Positions 28,941-38,844 of a DNA stretch of 64,000 nt are shown here, one piece after another. Position 1 is the stretch's first letter; each line of letters opens with the position of its first letter. The notes beneath the pieces were generated by a model. That model worked only from the letters and a program-made list of their open reading frames with translations, had not been told where the DNA came from and did no database searches. The translations under genes were made by a program, and so were the position numbers. The stretch covers positions 434,001 through 498,000 of the forward strand of contig NZ_CVSV01000131.1 of NCBI RefSeq assembly GCF_001180245.1. The letters run 5' to 3'. Origin of the DNA: Prochlorococcus marinus (lineage in GTDB: Bacteria; Cyanobacteriota; Cyanobacteriia; PCC-6307; Cyanobiaceae).

Positions 28941-30974
28941 ATGGTTCATTCTATACACCCAAGAACTATTCAGGAGGTTAAGGAAAAAGCAGATATTGTT
29001 GACGTTATATCTGAACATATTGTTCTTAAGAAGAAAGGCAAAGAATTTGTTGGGATTTGTCCTTTTCATGATGATACTAAGCCATCTATGACAGTATCGC
29101 CAAGTAAACAATTCTATTATTGTTTCTCTTGTGGTGCTGGGGGTAATTCTATTAAATTTTTAATGGAATTTACTCGTGCAAATTTTTCAGATGTTGTACT
29201 TTCACTTGCCAAGAAAAATAATATCAATGTTGAAAATCTTGAGGGTCCCCAATTAGAAGCTTTTAAAAAACAATTATCTAGAAAAGAAGAGCTTTATAAA
29301 ATATTAAGAGTCACCAAAAATTGGTTTAAATCTCAATTAAATAATTCTTTAGGTTGCGAAGCTATGAAATATTTAACATCCAAGAGAAAATTGAATAATA
29401 AAATTATTGATGACTTTGAATTAGGTTTTGCGCCGAATTCATGGAATGATTTATTTAACTATCTATCCAAGGTAGAAAAATTTCCTATTAATCTAATATT
29501 GTCTTCAGGGCTTGCAATTTCTAAAGATAATTCTGACAAAATATATGATCGTTTTAGAAATAGATTAATAGTTCCAATACATGATATGCAGGGACGTGTA
29601 GTTGCCTTTGGTGGAAGATCTCTTGATGGTCAGGAACCTAAATATCTTAATTCTCCTGAATCAGAGATATTTGAAAAAGGCAAGATGTTGTTTGCATTTG
29701 AAAAAGCATCTAGCAATATTAGAAAAAGTGATAAAGCTATTATTGTTGAGGGATACTTTGATGTAATTGCTCTTCATTCAAAAGGTATTGCGAATGCTGT
29801 AGCTTCCCTCGGCACCGCATTAAATAAGTATCAAATTTCTCAACTATGTAGATGTACAGATAATAAAAATATAATCATAAATTTTGATTCTGATAATGCA
29901 GGGATATTAGCTACAAAAAGAGTAATAAACGAAGTCGAAAGCTTATCTCTACATGATCAAATTAACCTTAAGATACTTCAACTTAATGATTTTAAAGATC
30001 CTGACGAATTTTTGAATAGTCATACACCAGAAGATTATATTAATCTCATTGATAATTCATCCTTTTGGATTGATTGGGAGATTGATCAGATCTTTAAAGA
30101 TAAAGATTTAACTAAGTCTGAAAATTTCCAAAGTGTTATTTCTTCATTGGTAAAATTGTTGAGTAAATTACCTCAATCTTCAATAAGAACTCATTACTTA
30201 CAAAAAGTTTCCGAACGATTGAGTAAGGGACAGGCAAGGTTAGCGATACAGTTTGAACAAGATTTAAGAAATCAAGTTAAGGGATTTCGTTGGCATGGTA
30301 GATCAAAAAAATTTGAACAACCAAATGAAATTTCTCGGCGTGAAAAAAATGAATCGGAAATAATCTTTTATTATTTGCATTGTCCTGATCTTCGCTTATT
30401 TATTCGCGATGAATTTCTCAAAAGAGAAATTAATGGTTTTAATACTAATCATATTCAAAATTTATGGGAAGCTATTTCAAAAATTGAACAAAATAATTTA
30501 GGTTTAAATTATTTAAATGAATTAAAAGAATCTAATAATCAAAATCTTCAAGAAGAGTTTTTTGCTATTGACTTGATTTCACTTCTTACTGATCACTTAG
30601 CTCTTTATAATCCTGATTCATCAAATAAAATTAATAATTTTGTTAATCCAAATGAGTTGTTTTTAACCTTGCTTACTAATCCTAAAGATAATTTACTTGG
30701 AACTTTATCACTTCTGGAAAAATATAATTCTTTAAAAAGATGTAGACACTTGATCGAATCTTGGGGATCACAAAGATTAAAAACTTTAGAAAATTGTATT
30801 TCTATTTTAATTGATAAATCTTCTTCAGGTTCCTCAGAGACTAATAAAGAAATAGATGATCTCTTTAAGGATTTAAACTCAGATGCGATTAAATTTCAGG
30901 AATTGTATTACTTAGAAAGAAAACATATAAGTTTTTTAGATAAACAACGCTGTGGTAATTTCATTGCTAGCTAA
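28941..30974 (+). CDS. dnaG: DNA primase DnaG
   Basis: DnaG makes RNA primers at the replication fork. The 677-residue protein has an N-terminal zinc finger (CPFHDDTKPSMTVSP and CFSCGAGGN), an RNA polymerase-like core with FRNRLIVPIHDMQGRVVAFG, and a TOPRIM domain with VEGYFDVIALHSKG and NFDSDNAG. The C-terminal helicase-interaction region is divergent, as is common. It faces the umuDC operon tail-to-tail. Confidence 0.97.
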   Translation: MVHSIHPRTIQEVKEKADIVDVISEHIVLKKKGKEFVGICPFHDDTKPSMTVSPSKQFYYCFSCGAGGNSIKFLMEFTRANFSDVVLSLAKKNNINVENLEGPQLEAFKKQLSRKEELYKILRVTKNWFKSQLNNSLGCEAMKYLTSKRKLNNKIIDDFELGFAPNSWNDLFNYLSKVEKFPINLILSSGLAISKDNSDKIYDRFRNRLIVPIHDMQGRVVAFGGRSLDGQEPKYLNSPESEIFEKGKMLFAFEKASSNIRKSDKAIIVEGYFDVIALHSKGIANAVASLGTALNKYQISQLCRCTDNKNIIINFDSDNAGILATKRVINEVESLSLHDQINLKILQLNDFKDPDEFLNSHTPEDYINLIDNSSFWIDWEIDQIFKDKDLTKSENFQSVISSLVKLLSKLPQSSIRTHYLQKVSERLSKGQARLAIQFEQDLRNQVKGFRWHGRSKKFEQPNEISRREKNESEIIFYYLHCPDLRLFIRDEFLKREINGFNTNHIQNLWEAISKIEQNNLGLNYLNELKESNNQNLQEEFFAIDLISLLTDHLALYNPDSSNKINNFVNPNELFLTLLTNPKDNLLGTLSLLEKYNSLKRCRHLIESWGSQRLKTLENCISILIDKSSSGSSETNKEIDDLFKDLNSDAIKFQELYYLERKHISFLDKQRCGNFIAS

Positions 30975-30990
30975 TGTATTTTATTTAAAT

Positions 30991-31458
30991 TTACAGGCAG
31001 TATTTTTTAATCATATTTTTTACCTTTTTGGGCTTGTCTTCAAGAATATAAGCTTCCACTTCTTTTGCATATGTTCCAGAAAAATTGGAGGTTGAGAACT
31101 CTAATGATCTCCTCTTACTTTGATGTAATTTAGCTTCTAAATTTTTAATATCCCCTACTGTCTTATTGTTGTTACATTTTTGTATAGCATGAGTAGCTTC
31201 ATGTCTTAACGCTTTTCTTATTGCCAATTTTGTTTTGAGGTTTTCTTTATTTGGATGCTGCTTTTCATTTCTGTAATTTGTTTTCCTTTTTGCATTCTCA
31301 GTGCATATTATTATTTTATTTTCTATAAAATTATGTAGCCCTTTTATTTCTTTATTTAAGAGACATTCAATTTTATTCTCTTCAACTTTGTAGTTTGCTT
31401 GTATTAATAAGTCAAGAATCTCTTTATCTAATTTGCTTAAAAATATAATAAATTCCAT
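30991..31458 (-). CDS. Putative HExxH zinc metalloprotease at the end of the umuDC operon
   Basis: A 155-residue protein that I cannot assign to a named family. It has a zinc-protease motif RHEATHAIQ (His86, Glu87, His90) and, about 43 residues later, KEVEAY (133-136 region), which could supply a third zinc ligand as in gluzincin-type enzymes. There is no signal peptide, so it should be cytoplasmic. It starts 9 bp after the umuC stop on the same strand, so it probably shares the LexA-controlled transcript. Protease activity is inferred from the motif only. Confidence 0.6.
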   Translation of the reverse strand: MEFIIFLSKLDKEILDLLIQANYKVEENKIECLLNKEIKGLHNFIENKIIICTENAKRKTNYRNEKQHPNKENLKTKLAIRKALRHEATHAIQKCNNNKTVGDIKNLEAKLHQSKRRSLEFSTSNFSGTYAKEVEAYILEDKPKKVKNMIKKYCL

Positions 31459-31467
31459 TTTATTTTT

Positions 31468-32754
31468 TTACTTTACTATAGTTGGGATCTGTTCTATATC
31501 AGTTGTAGATGAGCGACTTAAGAAATTCTTATTCATCTTCCAACTTTTTGGCGTTTTCGTAATAGCCCATGTAATCGCATTGTTATTAAATCTTTTATTT
31601 AATAAATCAATAGTTCTCATGAGAATTGCTGATTTTTTTAGGTCTTTCTGAGATTTGTAATTGATAACTGATTGTTGTAAATATTCGCTATTAGTTAAAT
31701 CCTGCATTAAAACACCAGCTTTTGAAAATTTATATTCGGGATTATAAATTTCTTTAGATAATTCAACTACTATTTTTAAAATGCTGTTTGTGTCGTCTGT
31801 TGCATTTGTAAGTTTTCTATGAGCACTTCTTTGATAATTTTGACTTGAATATTTACTGGTTCTTGCGAATACTCTAATATTAGATGATTGCAAATTCTGA
31901 CTTCTCATTTTTTCAGATGCTTTTATTGCGTGAGTCGCTAGTGCTTGAGTTAAGTCTTCTAATTTTGTGACAGGAGTACCGAAACTCCTGCTTACCTGAA
32001 TTTCTTTTTTTGATTTCTTGTTTTTTTCTATAGGCAGACATTTATAACCTTTCAGTTCTAATTGCAATCTTTTTCCTACTATGCCTAGTTTTTTGATGAT
32101 TTCATTTTCTTCCATATCTCTTAATTCTTTCGCATTCTTAATACCTTTACTTTGCAACCAATTAGAGGTTTGTTTCCCGACTCCCCATATCTTATCTACA
32201 CTAATTCTTTTTAAATAATTGTTCTCATTTCTGGTTATAGCTAAATCAAATATTCCAGCTGAATAATAAATATTTTTAGCTAATTTATTAGCAATTTTTG
32301 CTCTTACTTTATTTTCTCCTATGCCTACTGTTATGGTAATCCCTAAATTCTGATATATTAATGATCTTATGTTTCTTGCCCAAGGATATAGATTTTTATC
32401 ATTAGGTCTAGAAATTGAGATAAATGCTTCGTCAATAGAATAAATTTCTATTTCTTCACAGTAATTTTTTAGTAAATTCATTAGTCTTCTGCTCATATCT
32501 CCGTAAAGAGAGTAGTTTGAGCTTAAGACTGCTACATCCAATTTATTTAATTTTTCTTTGATCTTAAAATAAGGAGTTCCCATTTTGATTTTTAAAGCTC
32601 GCGCTTCAGGACTTCTCGCAATAATACATCCATCATTATTAGATAAAACTACTACTGGTTTATTTCTCAAATTAGGATTAATATTTTGTTCACATGACGC
32701 ATAAAAATTATTAGCATCTATAAGAGCTATAGCATTATTACTTGAAATTATCAT
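31468..32754 (-). CDS. umuC: UmuC, Y-family translesion DNA polymerase V
   Basis: UmuC is the catalytic subunit of error-prone polymerase V. From the chosen ATG it has 428 residues. The palm motif ALIDANNFYASCEQ holds the first catalytic Asp, and EIYSIDEAFIS holds the paired Asp-Glu. A helix-hairpin-helix region (ISVDKIWGVGKQTSNWL) and the little-finger domain (QVSRSFGTPV) follow. The ATG at 32754 overlaps the umuD stop by one base (TAATG), typical of umuDC coupling. An upstream in-frame start at 32790 would lie inside umuD. Confidence 0.94.
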   Translation of the reverse strand: MIISSNNAIALIDANNFYASCEQNINPNLRNKPVVVLSNNDGCIIARSPEARALKIKMGTPYFKIKEKLNKLDVAVLSSNYSLYGDMSRRLMNLLKNYCEEIEIYSIDEAFISISRPNDKNLYPWARNIRSLIYQNLGITITVGIGENKVRAKIANKLAKNIYYSAGIFDLAITRNENNYLKRISVDKIWGVGKQTSNWLQSKGIKNAKELRDMEENEIIKKLGIVGKRLQLELKGYKCLPIEKNKKSKKEIQVSRSFGTPVTKLEDLTQALATHAIKASEKMRSQNLQSSNIRVFARTSKYSSQNYQRSAHRKLTNATDDTNSILKIVVELSKEIYNPEYKFSKAGVLMQDLTNSEYLQQSVINYKSQKDLKKSAILMRTIDLLNKRFNNNAITWAITKTPKSWKMNKNFLSRSSTTDIEQIPTIVK

Positions 32755-33167
32755 TAATAGCTGTGTATTGAATAAATAACAACTCCCCATATCTGTACAT
32801 CAATATGATTTTTAAAGCTAAAATCAGGATAATTATGATTTTCTGCTTTTAAATATAATTCATCATTTTTTATAGATAATCTTTTTATTGTAAATTCTCC
32901 GTCTATCATTGCGATGACAATATTCCCTGGCTTGGCGATTAAACTTTTGTCTACTATTATTAAATCTTTATCTTTAATTCCTGCATTTATCATTGAGTCA
33001 CCTTTAACTCTAAGAAAAAAAGTGCTAAACGGATTAGATATTAAATGTTCATTTAAATCAATATTTTCTTCCGTATAGTCATCTGCGGGAGAAGGGAACC
33101 CTGCAGATACCGAATCATTTAATAAGGGGATTCTGAACTTTTTAGTAGCTTGATCAAAGGAATTCAA
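32754..33167 (-). CDS. umuD: UmuD, LexA-like self-cleaving SOS protein
   Basis: A 137-residue S24-family protein that becomes UmuD' after RecA-stimulated self-cleavage and then supports UmuC. The predicted cleavage site is Ala22-Gly23 (SAGFPSPADDY). The catalytic dyad is Ser58 (KGDSMINAGI) and Lys95 (GEFTIKRL). All functional residues are intact. A LexA box lies 14 bp before the start codon. Confidence 0.94.
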   Translation of the reverse strand: MNSFDQATKKFRIPLLNDSVSAGFPSPADDYTEENIDLNEHLISNPFSTFFLRVKGDSMINAGIKDKDLIIVDKSLIAKPGNIVIAMIDGEFTIKRLSIKNDELYLKAENHNYPDFSFKNHIDVQIWGVVIYSIHSY

Positions 33168-33180
33168 GATTTAAATTAAT

Positions 33181-33194
33181 AGTATATATGTACT
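33181..33194 (-). promoter_or_regulatory. LexA (SOS) box upstream of umuD
   Basis: The 14-mer AGTATATATGTACT matches the cyanobacterial LexA consensus AGTACWNWTGTACT at all but one defined position. It lies 13 bp upstream of the umuD ATG, where repressor binding would block transcription. Control of umuDC by LexA is established in other bacteria; its extension to the third gene of the operon is inferred from spacing. Confidence 0.75.
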
Positions 33195-33266
33195 ATAGAG
33201 TAAAAATTCGAAAAATAGTTAGTTATTAAAGTTTTATAGATTAATTTTAGATTAAATCTAATCTTT

Positions 33267-33683
33267 TTAAGAACGATGGTAAGGGGAGTTGTTAGATATA
33301 GAGACAGCTCTATAGATTTGCTCGAGAAGGATTAATCTAGCTAATTCATGAGGAAAAGTTAAAGGAGACAAACTTAGTATGAGATCTGAATTTTTTTTTA
33401 TATCTGAATTTATTCCATCAGTATCACCAATTAAGAAATTAATTTTTTTATTTTTAAAACTTAAGAGAAAAGAACATAGTTCAACTGAATTAAACTGCTT
33501 CCCTTCTTCACTTAGGCAGATAATAATATTGTTATTAGATCTAAGATTATTTAAATTAAAAGTCTTTAACTCATTAATGATAAGTTCAGGCATTCTTTTT
33601 TTGTATTGATTAATTCCTTCTCTAATCCAAAGTTTTTTTATTTTGCCGATAGCATAAATTTTTAATCTATTACTCTGAAGCAT
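33267..33683 (-). CDS. rlmH: 23S rRNA pseudouridine-1915 N3-methyltransferase RlmH
   Basis: A small SPOUT methyltransferase of 138 residues. The knot motifs FLIGDTDGI and [23 protein letters not shown], with the C-terminal NNSPYHRS, are diagnostic. It modifies helix 69 of 23S rRNA in the assembled 70S ribosome. Related enzymes usually read FxIGGxxG; here the second Gly is Asp. Length is close to the usual 140-160. Confidence 0.93.
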   Translation of the reverse strand: MLQSNRLKIYAIGKIKKLWIREGINQYKKRMPELIINELKTFNLNNLRSNNNIIICLSEEGKQFNSVELCSFLLSFKNKKINFLIGDTDGINSDIKKNSDLILSLSPLTFPHELARLILLEQIYRAVSISNNSPYHRS

Positions 33684-33702
33684 AAGTAAATATTAAAACT
33701 AA

Positions 33703-34035
33703 TTATTCATCAAGAAGATAATTAAATTCATCATATAGTTCCTCTTCAGTTGTTAATTTCTTAGAAAAATTAGCTTTTCTAGGATTCATATTAATTTGAT
33801 TAAGCTCACTTTTTCTTAGTGAATTATTAACGTTAGAAGTCTCTTCTAAAGATTCTGAATTATCAATTAACGCATAAAAAATTTTATTAGGATCTTCTGA
33901 ATTAAGTGGATTAGAACTTAAATTATCATTGTTTGATATATTTGTGTTGTTACTTATATTTTTAATTTCGTTATTTAAATTTTTATTTTTTTTAAATTTA
34001 TTGAGTTTATCTAAATTTTTTTTTGATAAGCTCAT
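33703..34035 (-). CDS. Asn/Lys-rich protein of unknown function
   Basis: A hydrophilic protein of about 110 residues from the ATG at 34035 (MSLSKKNLDKLNKF). The first half is low-complexity and rich in Asn, Lys and Ser and is probably disordered. The C-terminus ELYDEFNYLLDE is acidic and looks conserved-like. I recognise no domain. It diverges from rsmA. An in-frame upstream start at 34071 adds a short hydrophobic stretch and seems less likely. Confidence 0.55.
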   Translation of the reverse strand: MSLSKKNLDKLNKFKKNKNLNNEIKNISNNTNISNNDNLSSNPLNSEDPNKIFYALIDNSESLEETSNVNNSLRKSELNQINMNPRKANFSKKLTTEEELYDEFNYLLDE

Positions 34036-34087
34036 GATATAAAGTATTAAATTCATATTTAATTTAAACATATTATTTATCTTTTAG

Positions 34088-34912
34088 ATGAATTCTAAAA
34101 ACCATCATCAAAAAAAAAGATTTGGACAACACTGGTTGGTAAATAAAAAAATATTAGAAAAAATCAAAGAAATTGCTGTTCTTAATGAAAATGACTTTAT
34201 TTTAGAAATTGGCCCAGGTAAAGGAGCTTTAACCTCTAAGTTGTTAGATTCAGAAATTAAAAAATTACATGCGATTGAATTAGATAAAGATTTAATAAAT
34301 TTATTAAATGATAAATTCAATAATAATGATAAGTTTTCACTTCAGCAGGGAGATATTCTTACCGTAAATTTAGATTCGATCAATAAGAAGATTACAAAAG
34401 TGATTGCAAATATTCCTTACAATATAACTGGCCCAATATTAGATATTTTCATAGGTCGATTGGGCATTATAAAAAATTATAATTACGAAAAAATAATATT
34501 TTTAATGCAGAAAGACGTTGTAGATAGGATTTTGTCAAAAGAAGGAAGTCCCAATGCTGGTGCACTTAGTGTAAGAATGCAACTTCTATCAAAAATAAAA
34601 AGAATATGTGATGTACCCCCTTCATCATTTAGTCCACCTCCAAAAGTTTTTTCTTCTTTAGTAGTTTTCGAACCAATTAAGAATGATTTAAGATTAGATA
34701 TTAGTCTGGAAAAATATATAGATAAACTTCTTCGAATTTCATTTAATTCAAGAAGAAAAATGCTTAGAAATACTCTTAATTCAATACTTTCAAATGAAGA
34801 GATAAATGAATTATCTGAATCTTCAAAAGTTTGTTTTAATTTAAGACCACAAGATATTTCAATTGACCAATGGATTAAGCTTGCAGAAAATTGTATTAAA
34901 ATTAAAAAATAA
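34088..34912 (+). CDS. rsmA: 16S rRNA dimethyladenosine transferase RsmA (KsgA)
   Basis: A 274-residue enzyme that dimethylates A1518 and A1519 of 16S rRNA late in 30S assembly. [15 protein letters not shown], the SAM-binding [11 protein letters not shown] and the catalytic motif [11 protein letters not shown] are all present, and the C-terminal domain has [12 protein letters not shown]. ispE follows 12 bp later, an order seen in many cyanobacteria. Confidence 0.97.
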   Translation: MNSKNHHQKKRFGQHWLVNKKILEKIKEIAVLNENDFILEIGPGKGALTSKLLDSEIKKLHAIELDKDLINLLNDKFNNNDKFSLQQGDILTVNLDSINKKITKVIANIPYNITGPILDIFIGRLGIIKNYNYEKIIFLMQKDVVDRILSKEGSPNAGALSVRMQLLSKIKRICDVPPSSFSPPPKVFSSLVVFEPIKNDLRLDISLEKYIDKLLRISFNSRRKMLRNTLNSILSNEEINELSESSKVCFNLRPQDISIDQWIKLAENCIKIKK

Positions 34913-34924
34913 AAATTTAAGTAT

Positions 34925-35860
34925 ATGCAAAATTTAGCTAAAACGAAAATTAATATAAAATCTCCTGCCAAAATAAATTTGCACCTTGAAGTTATTGGTA
35001 AAAGAGAGGATGGTTTTCATGAGTTAGCAATGATTATGCAAAATATCGATCTATCTGATTATTTAGAATTTGAATTTAATAATGAAGGTTTAATTAAGCT
35101 TGAATCTGATTGTAATAATTTAAGCTTGTCTGATGATAACTTAATTGTTAAATCGGCAAATCTATTAAGGAAAAAATCAAATATAGATTACGGTGCGAAT
35201 ATATTTTTAAGAAAAAATATTCCAATTGGCGCAGGATTAGCTGGTGGATCCAGTAATGCAGCAGCAACATTAATTGGTCTTAATAAGTTATGGGATTTGA
35301 ATTTAGATAAAGAAACATTATGTTCATTAGCATCAACTTTAGGATCTGATATTCCATTTTTTATAAATGGTGGTATTCAATTATGTTTTGGAAGAGGAGA
35401 AATTTTGGAGAAATTAGATTCAAACTTTGAATATGGAGTAATTCTTTTAAAAAATCCAAATGTATCAGTATCTACAGCTGAAACTTATAAAAAATATAGT
35501 AATAGATTTTGTGAACAATATCTTACAAATAGAGAAATGGTTGAGAAAATAAGAAATGATTTAAGAGATAATGGTTTAAATAATTTTAGTTTTGATAATC
35601 AACATTTAACTATAAAAAATGATTTGCAGTTAGTTGTTGAAAATGAAAATGATTCTGTAAACCAGGCATTATATTTACTTTCTAAATTAGAAAATTGTCT
35701 CACATTTTCAATGAGTGGATCAGGCCCTACATGCTTTGCACTCTTTAAAAATTTAGAGACTGCTAAAAAAGAATTAGCTGCAAATTCTAAATTATTTAAA
35801 GATAAAGGTTATGATTCATGGGTTTGCACTTTCCTTAAAAAGGGAATAACATTCATTTAA
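34925..35860 (+). CDS. ispE: 4-diphosphocytidyl-2-C-methyl-D-erythritol kinase IspE
   Basis: IspE is a GHMP kinase in the methylerythritol phosphate route to isoprenoids, used here for carotenoids and the phytyl tail of chlorophyll. The 311-residue protein has SPAKINLHLEVIGKREDGFHEL, the ATP-binding IPIGAGLAGGSSNAAA and the C-terminal MSGSGPTCFALF. dxs, the first enzyme of the pathway, is also in the window at 58.5 kb. Confidence 0.97.
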   Translation: MQNLAKTKINIKSPAKINLHLEVIGKREDGFHELAMIMQNIDLSDYLEFEFNNEGLIKLESDCNNLSLSDDNLIVKSANLLRKKSNIDYGANIFLRKNIPIGAGLAGGSSNAAATLIGLNKLWDLNLDKETLCSLASTLGSDIPFFINGGIQLCFGRGEILEKLDSNFEYGVILLKNPNVSVSTAETYKKYSNRFCEQYLTNREMVEKIRNDLRDNGLNNFSFDNQHLTIKNDLQLVVENENDSVNQALYLLSKLENCLTFSMSGSGPTCFALFKNLETAKKELAANSKLFKDKGYDSWVCTFLKKGITFI

Positions 35861-35886
35861 AATTTTTTTTTATGTAAAAATCTATT

Positions 35887-36189
35887 GTGGCTGATAATAA
35901 TAATGAGAATATTGAAAAAAATATTCCCGAAAAAGGACCTTTAAATTTTATTGTTGGATCATTAACAAGTTTTTTATTATTTATATTTTTTTATTTTTTA
36001 AGTAATAAAATTGCAATTTATTTTTCAGTACATAGACCATCTAATTCTTCTGAAATAGTCCAAAATATTTCCTCTAGTATCAATACCTTAATAATTGGAT
36101 TATCTTTTTTGCTAACTTTCTCTTTTGCATTTATTGGTATAGGACTTTTTATTGTATTTATTCGCAGTTTTATTGTGAAGAAAAGTTGA
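35887..36189 (+). CDS. DUF3082-like membrane protein
   Basis: A 100-residue protein with a polar N-terminus (about 18 residues), then two hydrophobic spans (FIVGSLTSFLLFIFFYFL and a second around residues 65-90) and a basic end. This agrees with the cyanobacterial DUF3082 family, which often follows ispE. Function is unknown. It starts with GTG, 26 bp after ispE. Confidence 0.65.
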   Translation: MADNNNENIEKNIPEKGPLNFIVGSLTSFLLFIFFYFLSNKIAIYFSVHRPSNSSEIVQNISSSINTLIIGLSFLLTFSFAFIGIGLFIVFIRSFIVKKS

Positions 36190-36315
36190 TTTGCCAATAT
36201 TATTAAGAAAACTCTTTCTTTGAATGTCTTTACATGACTTAGGCCTTTTAGTCCTTTTGCTATCGCCTGGAATGATTTTATCAATATTGCTACTCATAAC
36301 CTTCGCTGAAGGAGG

Positions 36316-36345
36316 TTGAATTATTCAAAGTGGTAGGATTATATA
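36316..36345 (+). promoter_or_regulatory. Candidate sigma-70-type promoter for pdhB
   Basis: A -35-like TTGAAT (36316-36321) and a -10-like TTATAT (36339-36344) are separated by 17 bp, about 25 bp upstream of the GTG start of pdhB. In such AT-rich DNA chance matches are common, so the call rests on spacing and position only. Confidence 0.35.
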
Positions 36346-36368
36346 TGTGATTAATTAGGTAATTAATT

Positions 36369-37352
36369 GTGGCTGGAACATTATTATTTAATGCTTTGAA
36401 AGAGGCAATTGATGAAGAAATGGCAAATGATGTAAATGTTTGCGTTATGGGGGAAGATGTTGGTCAATATGGAGGATCTTATAAGGTAACTAAGGATTTA
36501 TATGAAAAATATGGAGAGTTAAGAGTCTTAGATACACCAATTGCAGAGAATAGTTTTACGGGAATGGCTGTGGGTGCAGCAATGACTGGCTTAAGACCAA
36601 TAGTAGAAGGAATGAATATGGGTTTTTTGCTTTTAGCTTTTAATCAGATATCAAACAATATGGGTATGCTTAGATATACAAGTGGCGGAAATTATAAAAT
36701 ACCAGCAGTAGTTAGAGGACCTGGTGGAGTTGGTCGTCAACTTGGTGCTGAGCATAGTCAAAGACTTGAAGCATATTTTCATGCAGTTCCTGGCATAAAG
36801 ATTGTTGCATGTAGTACGCCTACAAATGCTAAAGGTTTAATGAAAGCAGCTATAAGAGATGATAATCCGGTTCTATTTTTTGAACATGTTCTTCTATACA
36901 ATTTGTCTGAAGAATTACCTGAGGGTGATTATACTTGCGCTTTAGATCAGGCTGACGTTGTAAAAGAAGGAAGTGATATTACTTTATTAACTTATTCAAG
37001 AATGAGACATCACTGCCTTAAAGCTGTTGAAGAATTAGAAAAAAAAGGAATAGATGTTGAGTTAATAGATTTAATAAGTTTAAAACCATTTGATATGGAA
37101 ACCATCTCAAAATCAATAAGAAAAACAAATAAAGTGATTATTGTTGAAGAATGTATGAAGACTGGAGGTATTGGTGCAGAATTAATTGCCTTGATAACAG
37201 AAGAGTGCTTTGATGACCTTGATGCCCGACCAATTAGATTATCTAGTCAGGATATTCCAACTCCCTATAATGGAAATCTTGAGAATTTGACAATAATCCA
37301 ACCACATCAAATAGTTGAAAAAGTTGAACATTTAATTAGTGGGAGTATATAG
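36369..37352 (+). CDS. pdhB: Pyruvate dehydrogenase E1 component beta subunit
   Basis: The beta subunit of the thiamine-dependent E1 enzyme, which feeds pyruvate carbon into acetyl-CoA. The 327-residue protein has [19 protein letters not shown], the [17 protein letters not shown] segment and [17 protein letters not shown]. The C-terminal transketolase domain has [17 protein letters not shown] start is used. secD begins 3 bp downstream, so pdhB-secD-secF are likely co-transcribed. Confidence 0.97.
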   Translation: MAGTLLFNALKEAIDEEMANDVNVCVMGEDVGQYGGSYKVTKDLYEKYGELRVLDTPIAENSFTGMAVGAAMTGLRPIVEGMNMGFLLLAFNQISNNMGMLRYTSGGNYKIPAVVRGPGGVGRQLGAEHSQRLEAYFHAVPGIKIVACSTPTNAKGLMKAAIRDDNPVLFFEHVLLYNLSEELPEGDYTCALDQADVVKEGSDITLLTYSRMRHHCLKAVEELEKKGIDVELIDLISLKPFDMETISKSIRKTNKVIIVEECMKTGGIGAELIALITEECFDDLDARPIRLSSQDIPTPYNGNLENLTIIQPHQIVEKVEHLISGSI

Positions 37353-37355
37353 AAA

Positions 37356-38825
37356 ATGAAAAGAAGGCAAGGTTGGCTTTTTTTTATTATATTTCTACTT
37401 ACTTTATCTTTTTATCTATTAATAAATTATCCCTTACAGTTGGGATTGGATTTACAAGGTGGTTCTCAACTTACACTTCAAATTATTAAAGAGGAAGGTA
37501 AGGTAACAAGGGATGAACTTGAAGCAGTTAATTCGGTTATAGATAAGCGCGTTAACAATTTAGGAGTTTCTGAGTCTAATTTACAAACCCTCGGTGGAGA
37601 TCAATTGATTTTAGAATTACCAGGCGAACAAAATCCATCTGTTGCTTCAAGGGTATTAGGTAAGACTGCTTTATTAGAATTTAGAACCCAAAAAGAAGGA
37701 ACATCTTCAGATTTAAAAACTCTGCAACTACAAAGATTGAATATTAAAGAATTAATTGAACAATATTCCTTTGAAGAAAAAAATCAAAATAATGATAATT
37801 TCTTAAAAGTTATTCAAGATGATCTCGAAGATATAGAGCAAGAATTGAATTACTCATCTACTAGTAATGATTTATATGGGAAGTTAATTGAAATCAAAAA
37901 ATATGTTGATAAAGAAATTACAAATTTATTTATTAAAACAGATTTATCTGGTAAAGATCTTATTAACGCAGGAAGGAGACAAGAACAAACAAATAGTAAT
38001 TGGGAAGTTTTATTAACTTTTAGTAATTCAGGAGGTGAAAAGTTTGCAGAAATTACAAAGTCAATTGCTGGCACTAATCAACTATTGGCTATTATTCTTG
38101 ATGGCGAATCTATAAGTGAAGCTAGTGTTGGTAACCAGTTTGCTAGTACTGGTATTACAGGTGGATCAGCAACAATAAGCGGTAATTTTAGTGCTGAAAA
38201 TGCTAGAGAATTAGAAGTTCAACTTAAAGGAGGCTCATTGCCATTGCCAATTGAAATAGTAGAAACTAACACTATAGGTGCTCTATTGGGATCCAAAAAT
38301 ATTTTAAAAAGTCTTTATGCAGCTATTAGTGGATTAATTTTTGTTGGTATATTTATGATTTTTAATTATAGAATTCTAGGTTTCGTTTCAGTTCTATCTC
38401 TAGTACTTTATGGTTTCTTTAACTTAGCTCTATATTCTTTAATTCCTGTAACTTTGACTTTACCTGGAATATCTGGGCTTATACTTAGCATTGGTATGGC
38501 TGTTGACGCAAATATTCTAATATTTGAGAGAATTAGAGAAGAATTATATGACGGCAATACTCTTACAAGATCTATTGATAGCGGTTTTCAAAGAGCTAAT
38601 TCATCTATAGTTGACGGTCATATTACAACTCTTCTAAGTTGTTTTGTATTGTTTTTATTAGGAACAAATTTTGTTAAAGGTTTTGCGGCAACATTAGGTA
38701 TTGGAGTTCTAATAAGCTTGTTTACCTCATTAAATTGTTCAAAAACTATTTTGCGATTTTTTACAACATACCAATCTTTAAGACAAAAAAATCTCTATCT
38801 ACCCAAGAATAATTTTTCAAATTAA
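37356..38825 (+). CDS. secD: Protein translocase subunit SecD
   Basis: SecD with SecF uses the proton gradient to help complete export through SecYEG. The 489-residue protein has an N-terminal span, LGLDLQGGSQLTLQI (first conserved block), a periplasmic domain near residues 40-300, and five C-terminal spans. GMAVDANILIFERIREEL is the RND-like SecD signature. secF follows after 19 bp. Confidence 0.97.
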   Translation: MKRRQGWLFFIIFLLTLSFYLLINYPLQLGLDLQGGSQLTLQIIKEEGKVTRDELEAVNSVIDKRVNNLGVSESNLQTLGGDQLILELPGEQNPSVASRVLGKTALLEFRTQKEGTSSDLKTLQLQRLNIKELIEQYSFEEKNQNNDNFLKVIQDDLEDIEQELNYSSTSNDLYGKLIEIKKYVDKEITNLFIKTDLSGKDLINAGRRQEQTNSNWEVLLTFSNSGGEKFAEITKSIAGTNQLLAIILDGESISEASVGNQFASTGITGGSATISGNFSAENARELEVQLKGGSLPLPIEIVETNTIGALLGSKNILKSLYAAISGLIFVGIFMIFNYRILGFVSVLSLVLYGFFNLALYSLIPVTLTLPGISGLILSIGMAVDANILIFERIREELYDGNTLTRSIDSGFQRANSSIVDGHITTLLSCFVLFLLGTNFVKGFAATLGIGVLISLFTSLNCSKTILRFFTTYQSLRQKNLYLPKNNFSN

Positions 38826-38844
38826 ATTTTTTTTCTAATTTCTC

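Noticed and set aside
34483..34971. Long frame of 162 codons antisense to rsmA and the ispE start
   Set aside because: It lies wholly inside well-supported rsmA and ispE and shows no family sequence.
36018..36297. Two minus-strand frames between the DUF3082-like gene and pdhB
   Set aside because: They overlap the DUF3082-like gene, differ in frame and have biased composition; no recognisable protein. The rest of this 180-bp gap shows only a candidate promoter.
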